Notes: generated by a model not told the origin, from the letters alone. Positions 37,283 to 47,494 are shown, counted from the first letter of the stretch. The stretch is DNA of 64,000 nt from Candidatus Methanomethylophilus alvi Mx1201 (GCF_000300255.2 NC_020913.1:248001-312000); one strand, 5' to 3'. Numbers and translations are program-made.

Positions 37283-38203
37283 TCAGAAGAATCTCTTCTT
37301 TTTCAGCCAAACTCCCGTGCCGAGACAGATCAGTATGATCCCCGTCATCAGCCATATGAACGCGGATCCGGCGTTCTGGCCCGGGAGATCGATATTCATC
37401 CCATAGATCCCAGATACGATCATGGGTATCGACAGGAGGAACGTGATCACTGTGAGCCACCTTATGGTGGAATTGAGTCTGTTTCCCATCATGGATGAGA
37501 GCATCCCGCTCGTGCTGTTCATGACCTCGCGATATATGGATGCCATTTCTATGGCCTGTTGATTCTCTATGACTACGTTGCGGAGGAGCTCTTTGTTCTG
37601 TTTGCTCAGTTTCTCCTCCGAGTTACGCTTTATCAGATCCAGAACTATGTTGCATCCTTTCAGGGATGTGACGAAGTAGACGAGACTGTTTTCCAGTTTG
37701 TGGATGGCCACTATGTCTTTGTCGTCAACCCCGTCGTCTATCTTTTCCTCTATGTTCTTACGACGGAGATTGATCTCCCGCAGATCCTGCTGATATGTTT
37801 TGGATATTGTGAAAAGAAGGCGGATTATGAATCCGTATCTGTCGTCGAGATCCAGGTTCTTATTGGTCTCTATGAAATGTTCTTGGATCCCGCTGCTGAT
37901 CCTGCATACGGTTATGATGCGGTCTCTTGTGATTATCATAGCCAGCGGCAGCGTATCGAATTGACCGTCATCCCGCATGTATGGGATATCGACGATCATG
38001 CATGTGCCTTCATCGTATGGCTCCCAGCGGGAGATCTCGTCCGCATCCGTGGCAGCGGTGAGGATGGATAGGTCCATGCCCGATCTTTCGGATTCTGTAC
38101 GGAGCTCTTCATCCGTCGGAGCCGTTATCCTGGTCCATGTACCAGGTCCGGGGGAATCGGTCTCCACGATACCTCCTTCGGAGTTGGTGTATATGCGGAT
38201 CAT
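37283..38203 (-). CDS. corA: CorA-family magnesium/metal transporter
   Basis: A 306-aa CorA protein. A large N-terminal cytoplasmic funnel domain with long helices (about 1-240) is followed by two C-terminal transmembrane helices, with the selectivity motif YGMN in the loop after the first (IVSGIYGMNIDLP). A Lys-rich C-terminal tail ends the protein. It takes up Mg2+ (or Co2+/Ni2+ in relatives) as a pentamer. The ATG at 38203 was chosen because the longer frame would overlap the tRNA-Gln gene. Confidence 0.93.
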   Translation of the reverse strand: MIRIYTNSEGGIVETDSPGPGTWTRITAPTDEELRTESERSGMDLSILTAATDADEISRWEPYDEGTCMIVDIPYMRDDGQFDTLPLAMIITRDRIITVCRISSGIQEHFIETNKNLDLDDRYGFIIRLLFTISKTYQQDLREINLRRKNIEEKIDDGVDDKDIVAIHKLENSLVYFVTSLKGCNIVLDLIKRNSEEKLSKQNKELLRNVVIENQQAIEMASIYREVMNSTSGMLSSMMGNRLNSTIRWLTVITFLLSIPMIVSGIYGMNIDLPGQNAGSAFIWLMTGIILICLGTGVWLKKKRFF

Positions 38204-38236
38204 CTTTCCAGCATGGTCCTGAATGGATAATAATGG

Positions 38237-38309
38237 TAGTCCTGCCCGGATTCGAACCGAGGTCACCGGCTCCAAAGGCCAGCATGATTGACCACTACAC
38301 TACAGGACT
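38237..38309 (-). tRNA. tRNA-Gln(UUG)
   Basis: A 73-nt tRNA with acceptor stem AGTCCTG/CAGGACT, anticodon loop CTTTGGA (anticodon TTG) and T loop TTCGAAT. Discriminator A; CCA not encoded. It sits between corA and the methylthiotransferase gene on the same strand. Confidence 0.94.
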
Positions 38310-38341
38310 GTGTTGACGATTATTCCGTTCGTCTATTAAAA

Positions 38342-39574
38342 TCAAGTGCTTTTTCCAAGGAGGTATGTGGGGCGGCAGTCCGTGACCGTAGCATTGATGA
38401 ACGTTCCAAGGGGGATATCCTCCTTTATTACGACGGGGCGGTAGTTCCCCGTACGCGCTATGACGGATCCGTCTGCCGAGGTTTCCGACACCAGCGCACG
38501 ATATGTCCTGCCGATCATGTTCGTGTTCACATCGTTCTCGGTGGCATTCTTCACCTCCGTGAGTTCCGTGGACCGCTCCTTCGAGATCCTTCCGTTTATC
38601 TGGGGCATTCCGAACGCCTCCGTGCCCGGTCTGGGCGAGAAGCGGGTTATGTTGACGGTGTCCGCCCTGAGTCTCCTGATGAGGGCGACACTTTCCTCAT
38701 GATCCTCATTGCTTTCACCCGGGAATCCGGATATCAGATCCGTGGCAATGCTCATGTCGGGGTATCTTTCGCGTATGGCGTCGATCAAGGAGAAGAAGTC
38801 CTCCGAGGTGTAGTGCCTGCTCATCATATCCAAAACATGGTCGCTGCCGCTCTGTACAGGGATGTGGAGGAAGCGGTACATCCTCTCATCTTCGAAAACG
38901 TCCAGGACGCTGTTCAACACTGGCCTCAGGCTGTTGGGGTTCATCATGCCTATCCTTATGCGGTACTCCCCGTCCTTCTCCAGGAGTTTGCGTATGAGGT
39001 CTCCCAGATCCGTTCCTATGTCACGGCCGTAGCATCCGGTGTCCTGTGCTGTGATCAGGACCTCCTTGACTCCGGAGTCGATGAATCTGTCGAAACGTTC
39101 CTTGATCCCCTCGGGAGAATAACTCCTAAGGGTCCCCCTGGCGAATCTGGTTATGCAGTATGTGCAGTTCCCTCTGCAGCCCTGTGCGATGGGGATGATG
39201 GCCGTCACCGGAGAACGCTTCTGTACGATGGGTGTTCCGCACCCATACATCTTGGATACGGCATCCGAGAAACCATCATAATCCTCCGGAGGTATGATCA
39301 GCGATCCGGGGAGGCGTACCATCACCCTTCCCGCCTGCACCTTGGCCATGCACCCGGTGACGATGACCTGTTTTCCGGCCGCCTTGAGCTCGTTCATCCT
39401 CTTGATCATCCGCTTTTCCGTAGTGTCTACCACGGTGCAGGTGTTGAGGATAACTATGTCCGCCTCGTCGGCGGAGAGGACACGGATGTGGCCGAGCGCA
39501 TCCATACGCTCGGCCAGTTCCTCTCCCTCTCCGTAGTTCATCGTACAGCCGTACGATTCTACGAAGTATCTCAT
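38342..39574 (-). CDS. mtaB: tRNA ms2t6A37 methylthiotransferase (e-MtaB/CDKAL1 type)
   Basis: A 410-aa methylthiotransferase. The N-terminal UPF0004 domain binds a cluster with cysteines in ESYGCTMN, NTCTV and TGCMA. The central radical-SAM motif CRGNCTYC is at about residue 133, and a C-terminal TRAM domain ends the protein (about 350-410). Archaeal members convert t6A37 to ms2t6A37 in ANN-decoding tRNAs, downstream of KEOPS and Sua5, whose genes are also in the window. It follows aIF2-beta after 6 nt, so the two are cotranscribed. Confidence 0.9.
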   Translation of the reverse strand: MRYFVESYGCTMNYGEGEELAERMDALGHIRVLSADEADIVILNTCTVVDTTEKRMIKRMNELKAAGKQVIVTGCMAKVQAGRVMVRLPGSLIIPPEDYDGFSDAVSKMYGCGTPIVQKRSPVTAIIPIAQGCRGNCTYCITRFARGTLRSYSPEGIKERFDRFIDSGVKEVLITAQDTGCYGRDIGTDLGDLIRKLLEKDGEYRIRIGMMNPNSLRPVLNSVLDVFEDERMYRFLHIPVQSGSDHVLDMMSRHYTSEDFFSLIDAIRERYPDMSIATDLISGFPGESNEDHEESVALIRRLRADTVNITRFSPRPGTEAFGMPQINGRISKERSTELTEVKNATENDVNTNMIGRTYRALVSETSADGSVIARTGNYRPVVIKEDIPLGTFINATVTDCRPTYLLGKST

Positions 39575-39580
39575 GGGACT

Positions 39581-40213
39581 TCAGTGGTTCACGGCCTCGG
39601 TGGTGACCTGCCCGAAGGCGGTCTTCGCCGAGATGTTGGTGATCTTGACGTTGGTCCTGGTGCCTCTGGTGGTCCCCGGGACGATGATCAGATAGTCCAT
39701 GTACTTCCCTACTCCGTCACCTTTCTTTCCGACGTCGTTGATGGTCACTTCGATGACGTCTCCGGGGCGGAGGGTGTTGGCATCCTCGGCTTTGGCGGCC
39801 TTCCTGACCATTATGGGTCTGCGGGCACCGCATGCCTCGCAGACGAGGATGAACGTCCTGTCCTCTTTCTCTATATGGGTGTCGGGCCTGCCGCACTCGG
39901 AGCAGATGACATAGGTCTCGGTGTAGTCCTTGATCTTCTCGTCGATGTGGGACGTACTGATCTTGGCCTTGAACACGACCCTGCGGCCCTCGAGGTTACC
40001 GGGGGTACCGAGTTCCTTCAGCAGATACTGGAGGAGGTGCTGCGGATCCCTTCTGAGCTTGTCGGTCACGTCGATGAAGTTCTTGAAAATGGTGATCTTC
40101 CCTTCCTGGATGATGTCGAGCTCGGGAAGTTCGAACCTCTCGTGTTGCTCGATCTGGTCGGGAAGCTGGGATTTCGCTCTGTCGAGCATTGCAAGATAAT
40201 CGTTCTCTTCCAT
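39581..40213 (-). CDS. Translation initiation factor aIF2 beta with C-terminal TRAM domain
   Basis: A 210-aa protein, against about 135-140 aa for plain aIF2-beta. Residues about 1-140 hold the alpha/beta core (TIFKNFIDVTDKLRRDPQHLLQYLLKELG) and the zinc ribbon (CSEC...CEACGARRP). From about 148 a TRAM domain follows (LRPGDVIEVTINDVGKKGDG...TNVKITNISAKTAFG), an RNA-binding beta-barrel. aIF2 delivers initiator tRNA to the small subunit. Fusions of aIF2-beta to TRAM are known in some euryarchaea. First gene of the unit with mtaB. Confidence 0.93.
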   Translation of the reverse strand: MEENDYLAMLDRAKSQLPDQIEQHERFELPELDIIQEGKITIFKNFIDVTDKLRRDPQHLLQYLLKELGTPGNLEGRRVVFKAKISTSHIDEKIKDYTETYVICSECGRPDTHIEKEDRTFILVCEACGARRPIMVRKAAKAEDANTLRPGDVIEVTINDVGKKGDGVGKYMDYLIIVPGTTRGTRTNVKITNISAKTAFGQVTTEAVNH

Positions 40214-40302
40214 TTGGGTCGCCTCTTAATAAGGTTCGCTATCATGGTACCCAATATAAATGTATGCGCGCCCGCGCGATAAATACGGGCGCGCGATTTC
40301 CA

Positions 40303-41922
40303 TTACTGGCCGCGGTCTTTCCTGTATGCCATGGCCGCGTCTACCAGTCCCTGATGGAGCGGGGACGGTTTCATGGGGCGGGATTTGAATTCGGGGTGGA
40401 ACTGGGAGGCCACGAAGTATGGGTGTCCCTCCAATTCCCCGATCTCCATCTTGGTCCCGTCCTCGGAGCGTCCGGTGAACTTCCATCCCGCTTCCTCGAA
40501 CCGGTCGATGTATCCCGGGTTCACCTCGTATCTGTGCCTGTGCCTCTCGGATATCCTGTCCGCCCCATAGAGGGCTTCCGCCTTCGAACCCTTCTCCACC
40601 AGGACGGTCTGGGCGCCGAGTCTCATGGTGCCGCCCATCTGGGTGACTCCGGCCTGTTCGGGCATGATGAAGATGACCGGGTGCTTGGTGCCGGGTTCGA
40701 ACTCGGTGGAGTCGGCGCCCTCGAGGCCGAGGACGTCCCTGGCGATCTCTATGGTGGCTATCTGGAATCCGAGGCACACCCCGAGGAACGGCACCCCGTT
40801 CTCCCTTGCGTATCTGGCGGCCGCGATCTTACCCTCGACGCCTCTGACGCCGAACCCTCCGGGGACGAGTATTCCGTCCACATCCCCGAGGATGTCCCCG
40901 GGGTCGCCGTGCAACAGCGTATCGCTGTCCACGAACTTTATCCCCACATGGCAGCACCTCTCGGCACCGGCGTGGGTGAGGGCCTCCAGCTGGCTCAGGT
41001 AAGAGTCCGCCAGGGCGGTATATTTGCCTACGAGGGCAATGGTGACCTCGGAGGACGGGTTCACTATGTTGTCCAGGAACCTCTCCCATTTCTCCATGTG
41101 CCTGCCGGTCGTCATGGGGGCGAGCTTCATCCTGTCGATGATGAGGTCGGCGACCCCCTGTCTCTCCAGTATGAGGGGCACCTCGTAGATGGAGCGTGCA
41201 TCGGGACACGAGATCACGGCATTCTCGTCCACGTCGCAGAACATGGCTATCTTGGCCTTGGCGGATTCGCTGAGTTCCCTGGAGCACCTGCCGACGATGA
41301 TGTCGGGTTTTATCCCGACGGACATGAGGTCCCTTACGGAATGCTGGGTGGGTTTGCTCTTCTCCTCCCCTACGGATCCCATGATGGGGATGAGGGTCGT
41401 ATGGATGAACATGACGTTCTCCTCTCTTCCGAGGTCCCTCCCGAGCTGTCTCGCAGCCTCCAGGAAGGGCATGGATTCGATGTCCCCCACGGTCCCTCCC
41501 AGTTCCACAATGGCCACGTCCGCCCCGGACTGTCTGGCGACCGCCGTTATCCTCCTCTTTATCTCATTCGTGATGTGGGGGATTATCTGGACGGTCTTCC
41601 CGAGATACTCCCCCCTCCTCTCGTTCTCGATGACGGTCCTGTAGACCTTCCCCGTGGTGATGTTGTTGTCCATTCCAAGATGGAGGTCCATGAACCTCTC
41701 GTAGTTCCCGAGGTCGAGATCCACTTCCCCGCCGTCGTCCAGGACATACACCTCCCCGTGTTCGAACGGGTTCATGGTCCCTGCGTCGATGTTGAGGTAG
41801 GGGTCGATCTTGATGGATGTCACGTTGATGCCTCTCGACTTGAGAAGACGCCCTATGGAAGATGCGGTGATCCCCTTTCCCAATCCGGATATTACTCCTC
41901 CGCTGACGAAAATCAATTTCAT
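40303..41922 (-). CDS. pyrG: CTP synthase
   Basis: A 539-aa CTP synthetase. The N-terminal amidoligase starts [20 protein letters not shown] with the P-loop, and [29 protein letters not shown] follows. The C-terminal class I glutaminase has the nucleophile in LGVCLGFQ (Cys near residue 383) and the catalytic HPE ([10 protein letters not shown]). It makes CTP from UTP, ATP and glutamine and is allosterically activated by GTP. A TTTATTAACG promoter element lies ~35 nt upstream on the minus strand. Confidence 0.96.
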   Translation of the reverse strand: MKLIFVSGGVISGLGKGITASSIGRLLKSRGINVTSIKIDPYLNIDAGTMNPFEHGEVYVLDDGGEVDLDLGNYERFMDLHLGMDNNITTGKVYRTVIENERRGEYLGKTVQIIPHITNEIKRRITAVARQSGADVAIVELGGTVGDIESMPFLEAARQLGRDLGREENVMFIHTTLIPIMGSVGEEKSKPTQHSVRDLMSVGIKPDIIVGRCSRELSESAKAKIAMFCDVDENAVISCPDARSIYEVPLILERQGVADLIIDRMKLAPMTTGRHMEKWERFLDNIVNPSSEVTIALVGKYTALADSYLSQLEALTHAGAERCCHVGIKFVDSDTLLHGDPGDILGDVDGILVPGGFGVRGVEGKIAAARYARENGVPFLGVCLGFQIATIEIARDVLGLEGADSTEFEPGTKHPVIFIMPEQAGVTQMGGTMRLGAQTVLVEKGSKAEALYGADRISERHRHRYEVNPGYIDRFEEAGWKFTGRSEDGTKMEIGELEGHPYFVASQFHPEFKSRPMKPSPLHQGLVDAAMAYRKDRGQ

Positions 41923-42293
41923 GTCAAATCAACGGGAACCTCTCTAAGCATAAATCGTTAATAAACATTTGTGATAGAAATGGCGGATATGATGTTCAAA
42001 CGTCCATGTGATGTCATTTAGTCGTTGTTTTTGTACGGTTTTATCTAAAAAATCACGATTAAGTATCAAGGACGGCATTCAATGCGACATCATTATATTC
42101 ATGTTCTGGATATATCGAATGACCTGCGGAGTATACCGCGGGTGCTTGGTTTTTGTATTTTCTCTGGTAAACCATTAAATATAATCTGTGAATAGCGACC
42201 CTCAGCATAGCCACGCTTAGCAATATTTAATGATATTGCGCGGGGCATAATCGCATCGCGAGCGAAAAAACAAACCCAAAATAGGTGAAAACA
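41923..42293 (+). promoter_or_regulatory. Intergenic region and promoters of the str operon
   Basis: This 371-bp interval has no credible gene. It carries the pyrG promoter near 41955, a hairpin (CTGCGG/CCGCGG type at about 42125-42142) followed by GGTTTTT that could end a short RNA, and two TATA-like boxes for rps12: CATTAAATATAAT near 42175 and ATATTTAATGAT near 42224. The second is embedded in a palindrome, listed separately. Confidence 0.5.
42220..42239 (+). promoter_or_regulatory. Palindrome over the proximal rps12 TATA box
   Basis: GCAATAT-TTAATG-ATATTGC: 7-bp perfect arms with the TATA element TATTTAAT inside, 55 bp before the rps12 ATG. A protein bound here would directly block TBP. 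Confidence 0.5.
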
Positions 42294-42722
42294 ATGGGAA
42301 ACGGTCTATTCACTGCAAGAAAAATGCAGGCAGACAGGCAGAAGTTCCGCTGGCTAGACAGGGGATACAAGAAGAGGGTACTGAAGCTGAGGGAGAAGTC
42401 CGATCCTCTCGAGGGATCCGCACAGGGACGCGGCATCGTTCTGGAGAAAGTCGGAATCGAGGCAAAGCAGCCCAACTCCGCTATCCGTAAGTGCGTCAAG
42501 GTCCAGCTTATCAAGAACGGACGTCAGATCACCGCATTCGCCGTCGGAGACGGAGCCATCAACTTCATCGACGAGCACGACGAGGTCCTCGTAGAGGGTA
42601 TCGGCGGAAGGATGGGAAGGTCTTACGGAGATATCCCCGGAGTCCGTTACAAGGTCATCAAGGTCAACAACGTCTCCCTCGACGAGATGGTAAGGGGCAG
42701 GGTCCAGAAGCCCACCAGATGA
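42294..42722 (+). CDS. rps12: Small subunit ribosomal protein S12
   Basis: A 142-aa archaeal S12 (uS12). [32 protein letters not shown] is the conserved decoding-centre segment, with KQPNSA near residues 62-67. It starts the archaeal str operon rps12-rps7-fusA(-tuf-rps10). AGGTG precedes the ATG by 7 nt. Unlike many archaea, no rpo or nusA gene adjoins on the 5' side. Confidence 0.97.
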   Translation: MGNGLFTARKMQADRQKFRWLDRGYKKRVLKLREKSDPLEGSAQGRGIVLEKVGIEAKQPNSAIRKCVKVQLIKNGRQITAFAVGDGAINFIDEHDEVLVEGIGGRMGRSYGDIPGVRYKVIKVNNVSLDEMVRGRVQKPTR

Positions 42723-42733
42723 AGGTGTGAAAC

Positions 42734-43375
42734 ATGGCAGACGAAGAAGTTCAGACTCAGGAGCAGGTCGCAGTCGCCGCACCTGCCGAGGAGAAAACCA
42801 AGATGGTCGCCCCCAAGGCACCCGTCTTCGGCAAATACGACACGACCGAGATCGTCATCAACGACGCCGGTCTTGCAAAGTACATCGACCTCAACTCCAC
42901 CAGCGTCCCCCACTCCGGCGGGAAGCACGCCAACAAATGGTTCGGAAAGTCCAACCTCAGCATCGTGGAGAGGCTGATCAACAACATCATGAGGACCGAG
43001 AAATACACCGGAAAGAAACTGAAGGCATACAAGGCCGTTTCCGATGCATTCGACATCATCGCCGCGAAGACCAAGAAGAACCCTGTACAGGTCCTCGTGG
43101 AGGCCCTCGAGAACGCAGCACCCCGTGAGGAGGTCACCAGGCTGCAGTTCGGAGGAATCTCCGTCCCCAAGGCCGTCGACATCTCCCCCCAGAGGAGGCT
43201 CGACATCGCCCTCAGGAATGTCAGCAGCGGAGTCGTCGCTGCATCTGCAAAGAACAAGAAAACTATTCAGGACTGCCTGGCCGACGAGATCATGCTCGCA
43301 GCCAAAGGAGACATGACCTCCTTCGCCGTAGCGAAGAAAGAGGAGACCGAGAGGGTCGCCCAGTCCGCCAGGTGA
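42734..43375 (+). CDS. rps7: Small subunit ribosomal protein S7
   Basis: A 213-aa uS7. The core has SIVERLINNIMRTEKYTGKKLKAY and NPVQVLVEALENAAPREEVTRL, which bind the 16S 3' major domain. An Ala/Glu-rich N-terminal extension of about 25 residues precedes it. AAGGTG lies before the ATG, and the gap to rps12 is 11 nt. Confidence 0.96.
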   Translation: MADEEVQTQEQVAVAAPAEEKTKMVAPKAPVFGKYDTTEIVINDAGLAKYIDLNSTSVPHSGGKHANKWFGKSNLSIVERLINNIMRTEKYTGKKLKAYKAVSDAFDIIAAKTKKNPVQVLVEALENAAPREEVTRLQFGGISVPKAVDISPQRRLDIALRNVSSGVVAASAKNKKTIQDCLADEIMLAAKGDMTSFAVAKKEETERVAQSAR

Positions 43376-43401
43376 TTAGGTTAACGATAAGGTGAGTGAG
43401 T

Positions 43402-45609
43402 ATGGGACGTAAAGAAGAGAATGTCAAATACGCGACGACCATTATGAAGACTCCCGAGTTCGTAAGGAACATCGGGACCGCCGCGCATATCGATCACGGA
43501 AAGACCACTTTCTCCGATAACCTGATCGCAGGAGCAGGAATGATGTCGGAGGACCTCGCTGGAAAGCAGTGTGTTCTGGACTTCGATGAGCAGGAGGCCG
43601 CAAGGGGAATCACCATCAACGCGGCATCCGCGTCCATGGTCCACCACTTCGAGGGAAAGTCCTACCTCATCAACCTTATCGACACCCCCGGTCACGTCGA
43701 CTTCGGTGGGGACGTCACCAGGGCCATGAGGGCTCTGGACGGAGTGTTCATCCTCTGCTGCGCCGTCGAGGGTATCATGCCTCAGACCGAGACCGTCATC
43801 AGGCAGGCGCTCAAAGAGCGTGTCAAGCCCATGCTGTTCATCAACAAGGTGGACAGGATGATCGTCGAGCAGCAGGTCACCAAGGAGATGATGATCGAGC
43901 GCTTCTCCAAGCTCATCGCCACCTTCAACGAGAAGATCAAGGCCAACCTGCCCGCACCTCTCAACAAGGAGTGGCAGGTCAGCATCCAGGACGGAACCGT
44001 CGCTTTCGGATCCGCCTACAACAACTGGGCCATCTCCGCCCCGTTCATGAAGAAGTCCGGGATCTCCTTCTCCGACATCTTCGACTACTGCAGCAAGGAA
44101 GGAGGACAGAAGGAGCTCGCACACAAGTCGCCCCTGCACGAGGTGGCCCTCGAGATGGCCATCAGGCACATCCAGCCTCCGACCCTCGCACAGAAGGTCC
44201 GTATCCCCATCATCTGGAAGGGAGACCTCGAGTCCAAGGTCGGAAAGGAGCTCATGAACTGCGACGCATCCGGAGACGTCGTCCTGATGGTCACCAAAAT
44301 CATCATGGACAAGCACGCCGGAGAGGTCGCCGTCGGAAGGCTGTTCTCCGGAACCATCCAGAAGGGTCAGACCCTGTATGTCGCCGGACAGCCCGCTCCC
44401 CAGAGGGTCCAGACCGTCGCACTCATGGTCGGGGCCGACAGGATCGCCATCGATGACGCCAAGGCCGGAAACATCGTCGCAGTCACCGGACTGAAGGACG
44501 CCATCGCCGGATCCACCGTCTCCAGCATGATCGACATGGAGCCCTTCGAGAAGATGGCCCACTACTCCGAGCCCGTCGTCACCGAGGCCATCGAGGCCAA
44601 GGACACCAAGGACCTGCCCAAGCTGGTCGAGGTCCTCAGGACCGTCGGAAAAGCGGACCCGTCCCTTGCCATCGAGATCAACAACGAGACCGGAGAGCAC
44701 CTCATCGCAGGAATGGGAGAGCTCCACCTGGAGATCACCGTCTACCGTATCGAGAACGAGCAGGGAATCCCCATCGTGGTCTCCCCGCCCATCGTCGTGT
44801 ACAGGGAGTGCGTGAAGGGCAAGAACGCCGGCTTCGAGGGAAGGTCTCCCAACAAGCACAACAAGTTCACCTTCGTCGTTTCCAGGCTCGAGCAGGGAAT
44901 CATCGACGCCATCCACAAGGGAGAGATCGACCCCGATGCGAAGATCAAGGACCCGAAGGCCCTTGCCAAGCAGCTTCAGGACCTCGGAATGACCGATGCC
45001 ATGGAGGCAAAGGGAGTTGTCAAGTTCAAGAACGACAACGTCCTCATCGACTACACCAAGGGAATCCAGTACCTGCATGAGACCATGGAGCTCATCGCCG
45101 ATGCATTTGACGAGGCCATGACCAAGGGACCCCTCGCCGCAGAGAAGGTCTCCGGTCTGAAGGTCGTCCTCATGGATGCAAAGCTCCATGAGGATACCAT
45201 CCACAGAGGGCCCGCACAGATCATCCCTGCCGTCAGGGACGGTATCTACGGTGCCATGTGCCAGGCCGGCAGGGTTCTGCTCGAGCCTATGCAGCACGTC
45301 TTCATCAGCGTGCCTCCTGACTTCACCGGAAACGTCATCAGTCTGATCACCCAGCGCCGCGGAACCATCCTCGAGATGGGACAGGACGGAGCCGACTCCA
45401 CCGTCAGCGCCAAGTGCCCCGTCGCCGACATGTTCGGATTCACCTCCGACATCCGCGGTGCCACTCAGGGAAGGGCTCTCTGGTCGACCGAGAATGCGGG
45501 ATTCGAGGAGATGTTCCCCGATCTGCAGGAGAAGGTCGTCGGAGAGATCAGGACCAGAAAGGGCCTGAACCCCCAGCCTTACGATGCGAACTACTACTCC
45601 GGACTATAA
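43402..45609 (+). CDS. fusA: Elongation factor 2
   Basis: A 735-aa aEF-2, the GTPase translocase. G1 AHIDHGKTT (about residues 29-37), DTPGHVDFGGDV, NKVDR and the C-terminal domains are all present; the diphthamide loop region (TIHRGPAQIIPAVRDGIYGAM) lies near residue 600. The ATG at 43402 was preferred over a GTG two codons upstream. Codon use is strongly biased (GGA Gly, AAG Lys, ATC Ile), typical of highly expressed genes here. Confidence 0.97.
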   Translation: MGRKEENVKYATTIMKTPEFVRNIGTAAHIDHGKTTFSDNLIAGAGMMSEDLAGKQCVLDFDEQEAARGITINAASASMVHHFEGKSYLINLIDTPGHVDFGGDVTRAMRALDGVFILCCAVEGIMPQTETVIRQALKERVKPMLFINKVDRMIVEQQVTKEMMIERFSKLIATFNEKIKANLPAPLNKEWQVSIQDGTVAFGSAYNNWAISAPFMKKSGISFSDIFDYCSKEGGQKELAHKSPLHEVALEMAIRHIQPPTLAQKVRIPIIWKGDLESKVGKELMNCDASGDVVLMVTKIIMDKHAGEVAVGRLFSGTIQKGQTLYVAGQPAPQRVQTVALMVGADRIAIDDAKAGNIVAVTGLKDAIAGSTVSSMIDMEPFEKMAHYSEPVVTEAIEAKDTKDLPKLVEVLRTVGKADPSLAIEINNETGEHLIAGMGELHLEITVYRIENEQGIPIVVSPPIVVYRECVKGKNAGFEGRSPNKHNKFTFVVSRLEQGIIDAIHKGEIDPDAKIKDPKALAKQLQDLGMTDAMEAKGVVKFKNDNVLIDYTKGIQYLHETMELIADAFDEAMTKGPLAAEKVSGLKVVLMDAKLHEDTIHRGPAQIIPAVRDGIYGAMCQAGRVLLEPMQHVFISVPPDFTGNVISLITQRRGTILEMGQDGADSTVSAKCPVADMFGFTSDIRGATQGRALWSTENAGFEEMFPDLQEKVVGEIRTRKGLNPQPYDANYYSGL

Positions 45610-45625
45610 GCCGGATGGGTTCGTC

Positions 45626-45645
45626 TAAAACCTTTAAATATAAAC
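45626..45645 (+). promoter_or_regulatory. tuf promoter
   Basis: AAAACC-TTTAAATATAAAC near 45628-45642: a BRE plus TATA box in the 88-bp fusA-tuf gap, about 60 nt before the ATG, with AAAGGAG near 45686 as ribosome site. tuf can therefore be transcribed separately. Confidence 0.6.
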
Positions 45646-45697
45646 ACCCTTATCGCACAAAAACTAACTCTAACGAGTAAATAAAGGAGACAAGAAC

Positions 45698-46954
45698 ATG
45701 GCAGAGAAACAGCACATGAACCTCGTCATCATCGGGCATGTCGACCACGGAAAATCCACCCTCACCGGAAGGATCCTGCTCGAGGCCGGTGCAATCGACC
45801 CTCACATCATCGAGAAATACAAGAAAGAGGCAGAGGAGAAAGGAAAGGGATCCTTCTACTTCGCATGGGTCATGGACGGCCTTAAGGAGGAGAGGGAGAG
45901 AGGAGTCACCATCGATGTAGCACACAAGAAGTTCTACACCGACAAGTACTACTTCACCGTCATCGACGCACCCGGACACCGTGACTTCGTCAAGAACATG
46001 ATCACCGGAACCTCCCAGGCAGACGCAGCCATCATCACCTGCTCCGCTATCGAGGGTCCCCAGGCTCAGACCAAGGAGCACGTCTTCCTTGCAACCACCC
46101 TCGGTGTCAAGCAGATCATCGTCGCCATCAACAAGATGGACGCAGTCAAGTACGACCAGGCCAAGTACAACGAGGCCAAAGAGGGAGTCGCAAAGCTCCT
46201 GAAGATGGTCGGAAACAAGGTCGAGAACATCCCCTTCATCCCCGTATCCGCATACTGCGGCGACAACGTGAAGGTAAAGTCCGAGAACACCCCCTGGTAC
46301 AGCGGACCTACCCTCTTCCAGGCACTCGACAACCTGTCCGTTCCCGAGAAGCACACCGAGAAGCCCCTCAGGGTTCCCGTCCAGGATGTCTACACCATCA
46401 CCGGTATCGGAACCGTCCCCGTCGGACGTGTCGAGACCGGAGTCATGAAGCCCAACATGAAGGTCATCTTCGAGCCCTCCCACGCGACCGGAGTCGTCAA
46501 GTCCATCGAGGAGCACCACGAGCAGCTGCCCGAGGCCGTTCCCGGAGACAACGTCGGATTCAACGTCGGTGGAGTCGCCAAGAACGACATCAAGAGGGGA
46601 GACGTCGCCGGACCCGTCGACAACCCTCCGACCGTTGCAAAATCCTTCACCGCACAGATCATCGTGCTGAACCACCCCTCGGTCATCACCGTCGGATACA
46701 CCCCTGTGTTCCACGTCCACACCGCTCAGGTCGCCTGCCAGATCACCGAGATCTGCTCCGCCAACCGCGCTGGAAAGCCCCTGACCGACCTCAGCTTCAT
46801 CAAGAACGGTGACAACGCCATCGTCAAAGTGAAGCCCACCAAGCCCCTCGTCATCGAGCCCGCCAAGGACTTCCCGCCACTCGGAAGGTTCGCCATCCGT
46901 GACATGGGACAGACCGTCGCCGCCGGTGTCTGCACCGAAGTCGAGAAGGCTTGA
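45698..46954 (+). CDS. tuf: Elongation factor 1-alpha
   Basis: A 418-aa aEF-1A that brings aminoacyl-tRNA to the ribosome. G1 GHVDHGKST is at residues 13-21, DAPGHRDF near 90, NKMD near 146, and domains 2 and 3 follow in full. Length is standard for archaea. It is preceded by its own promoter and followed by a hairpin before rps10. Confidence 0.97.
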   Translation: MAEKQHMNLVIIGHVDHGKSTLTGRILLEAGAIDPHIIEKYKKEAEEKGKGSFYFAWVMDGLKEERERGVTIDVAHKKFYTDKYYFTVIDAPGHRDFVKNMITGTSQADAAIITCSAIEGPQAQTKEHVFLATTLGVKQIIVAINKMDAVKYDQAKYNEAKEGVAKLLKMVGNKVENIPFIPVSAYCGDNVKVKSENTPWYSGPTLFQALDNLSVPEKHTEKPLRVPVQDVYTITGIGTVPVGRVETGVMKPNMKVIFEPSHATGVVKSIEEHHEQLPEAVPGDNVGFNVGGVAKNDIKRGDVAGPVDNPPTVAKSFTAQIIVLNHPSVITVGYTPVFHVHTAQVACQITEICSANRAGKPLTDLSFIKNGDNAIVKVKPTKPLVIEPAKDFPPLGRFAIRDMGQTVAAGVCTEVEKA

Positions 46955-46963
46955 ATTCCCAAT

Positions 46964-46993
46964 AAAGGGTGAGGGGGCAACCCCTCTCCCTTT
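46964..46993 (+). terminator. GNRA-capped hairpin between tuf and rps10
   Basis: AAAGGGTGAGGGG-GCAA-CCCCTCTCCCTTT: 13-nt arms with a single T-T mismatch and a GCAA tetraloop. No long T run follows, so it may be a processing or attenuating element and not a full stop. Confidence 0.55.
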
Positions 46994-47015
46994 AACAATT
47001 TAAGAGGTAATTTCA

Positions 47016-47330
47016 ATGTCACAGCGTGCTAGAATCTCTCTCAGCGGCACGGACCCTGCTATGGTCGACAGCGTCTGCAACCAGATCAAAGGGATTTCCC
47101 AGAGGACTGGTGTTGCAATCCGCGGACCCGTTCCTCTGCCTACCAAGAAACTCAAGGTAGCCTGCAGGAAGAGCCCCGACGGAGAAGGCAGCGAGACCTA
47201 CGACAGGTGGGAGATGCGCATCCACAAGAGGCTTATCGACCTCGATGCGGATGAGCGTGCTCTTAGGCAGCTTATGAGGATCCAGGTCCTCGATGGTGTA
47301 AACATCGAGATCGTCCTCCGCGGCGCCTGA
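47016..47330 (+). CDS. rps10: Small subunit ribosomal protein S10
   Basis: A 104-aa uS10. It begins [20 protein letters not shown] and contains [18 protein letters not shown] and [13 protein letters not shown], the 16S-contacting loop. Adjacent to tuf as in most archaea. AAGAGGT precedes the ATG. Confidence 0.97.
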   Translation: MSQRARISLSGTDPAMVDSVCNQIKGISQRTGVAIRGPVPLPTKKLKVACRKSPDGEGSETYDRWEMRIHKRLIDLDADERALRQLMRIQVLDGVNIEIVLRGA

Positions 47331-47347
47331 TCTCAACAAACCTATTC

Positions 47348-47435
47348 AAGGTTCCAACCTTTTGTTTCTGCCGGGGTCTTCCCCGTCCAGGATTATCCGC
47401 ACTGCGCTGCGATAGCGCTGTACGCTCAATTTTTT
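47348..47435 (+). terminator. Cluster of hairpins after rps10
   Basis: Three small stems follow the rps10 stop: AAGGTT/AACCTT at 47348-47361 followed by TTTG, CGGGG/CCCCG at 47372-47385, and GCGCT/AGCGC at 47404-47418 followed by AATTTTTT at 47428-47435. Together they probably end the str operon. An AATTATTAAT element near 47460 then serves ilvD. Confidence 0.5.
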
Positions 47436-47494
47436 CATACCAATGCTTCCTGCAGACCGTCAATTATTAATCGTCGATACGATAGGGGTCTTCA

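Noticed and set aside
37283-38275. A longer corA frame starting at 38275
   Set aside because: It would overlap the tRNA-Gln gene; the ATG at 38203 fits the family.
43381-45297. A 638-codon frame antisense to EF-2
   Set aside because: Same cause: strong codon bias of fusA. No ribosome site or domain.
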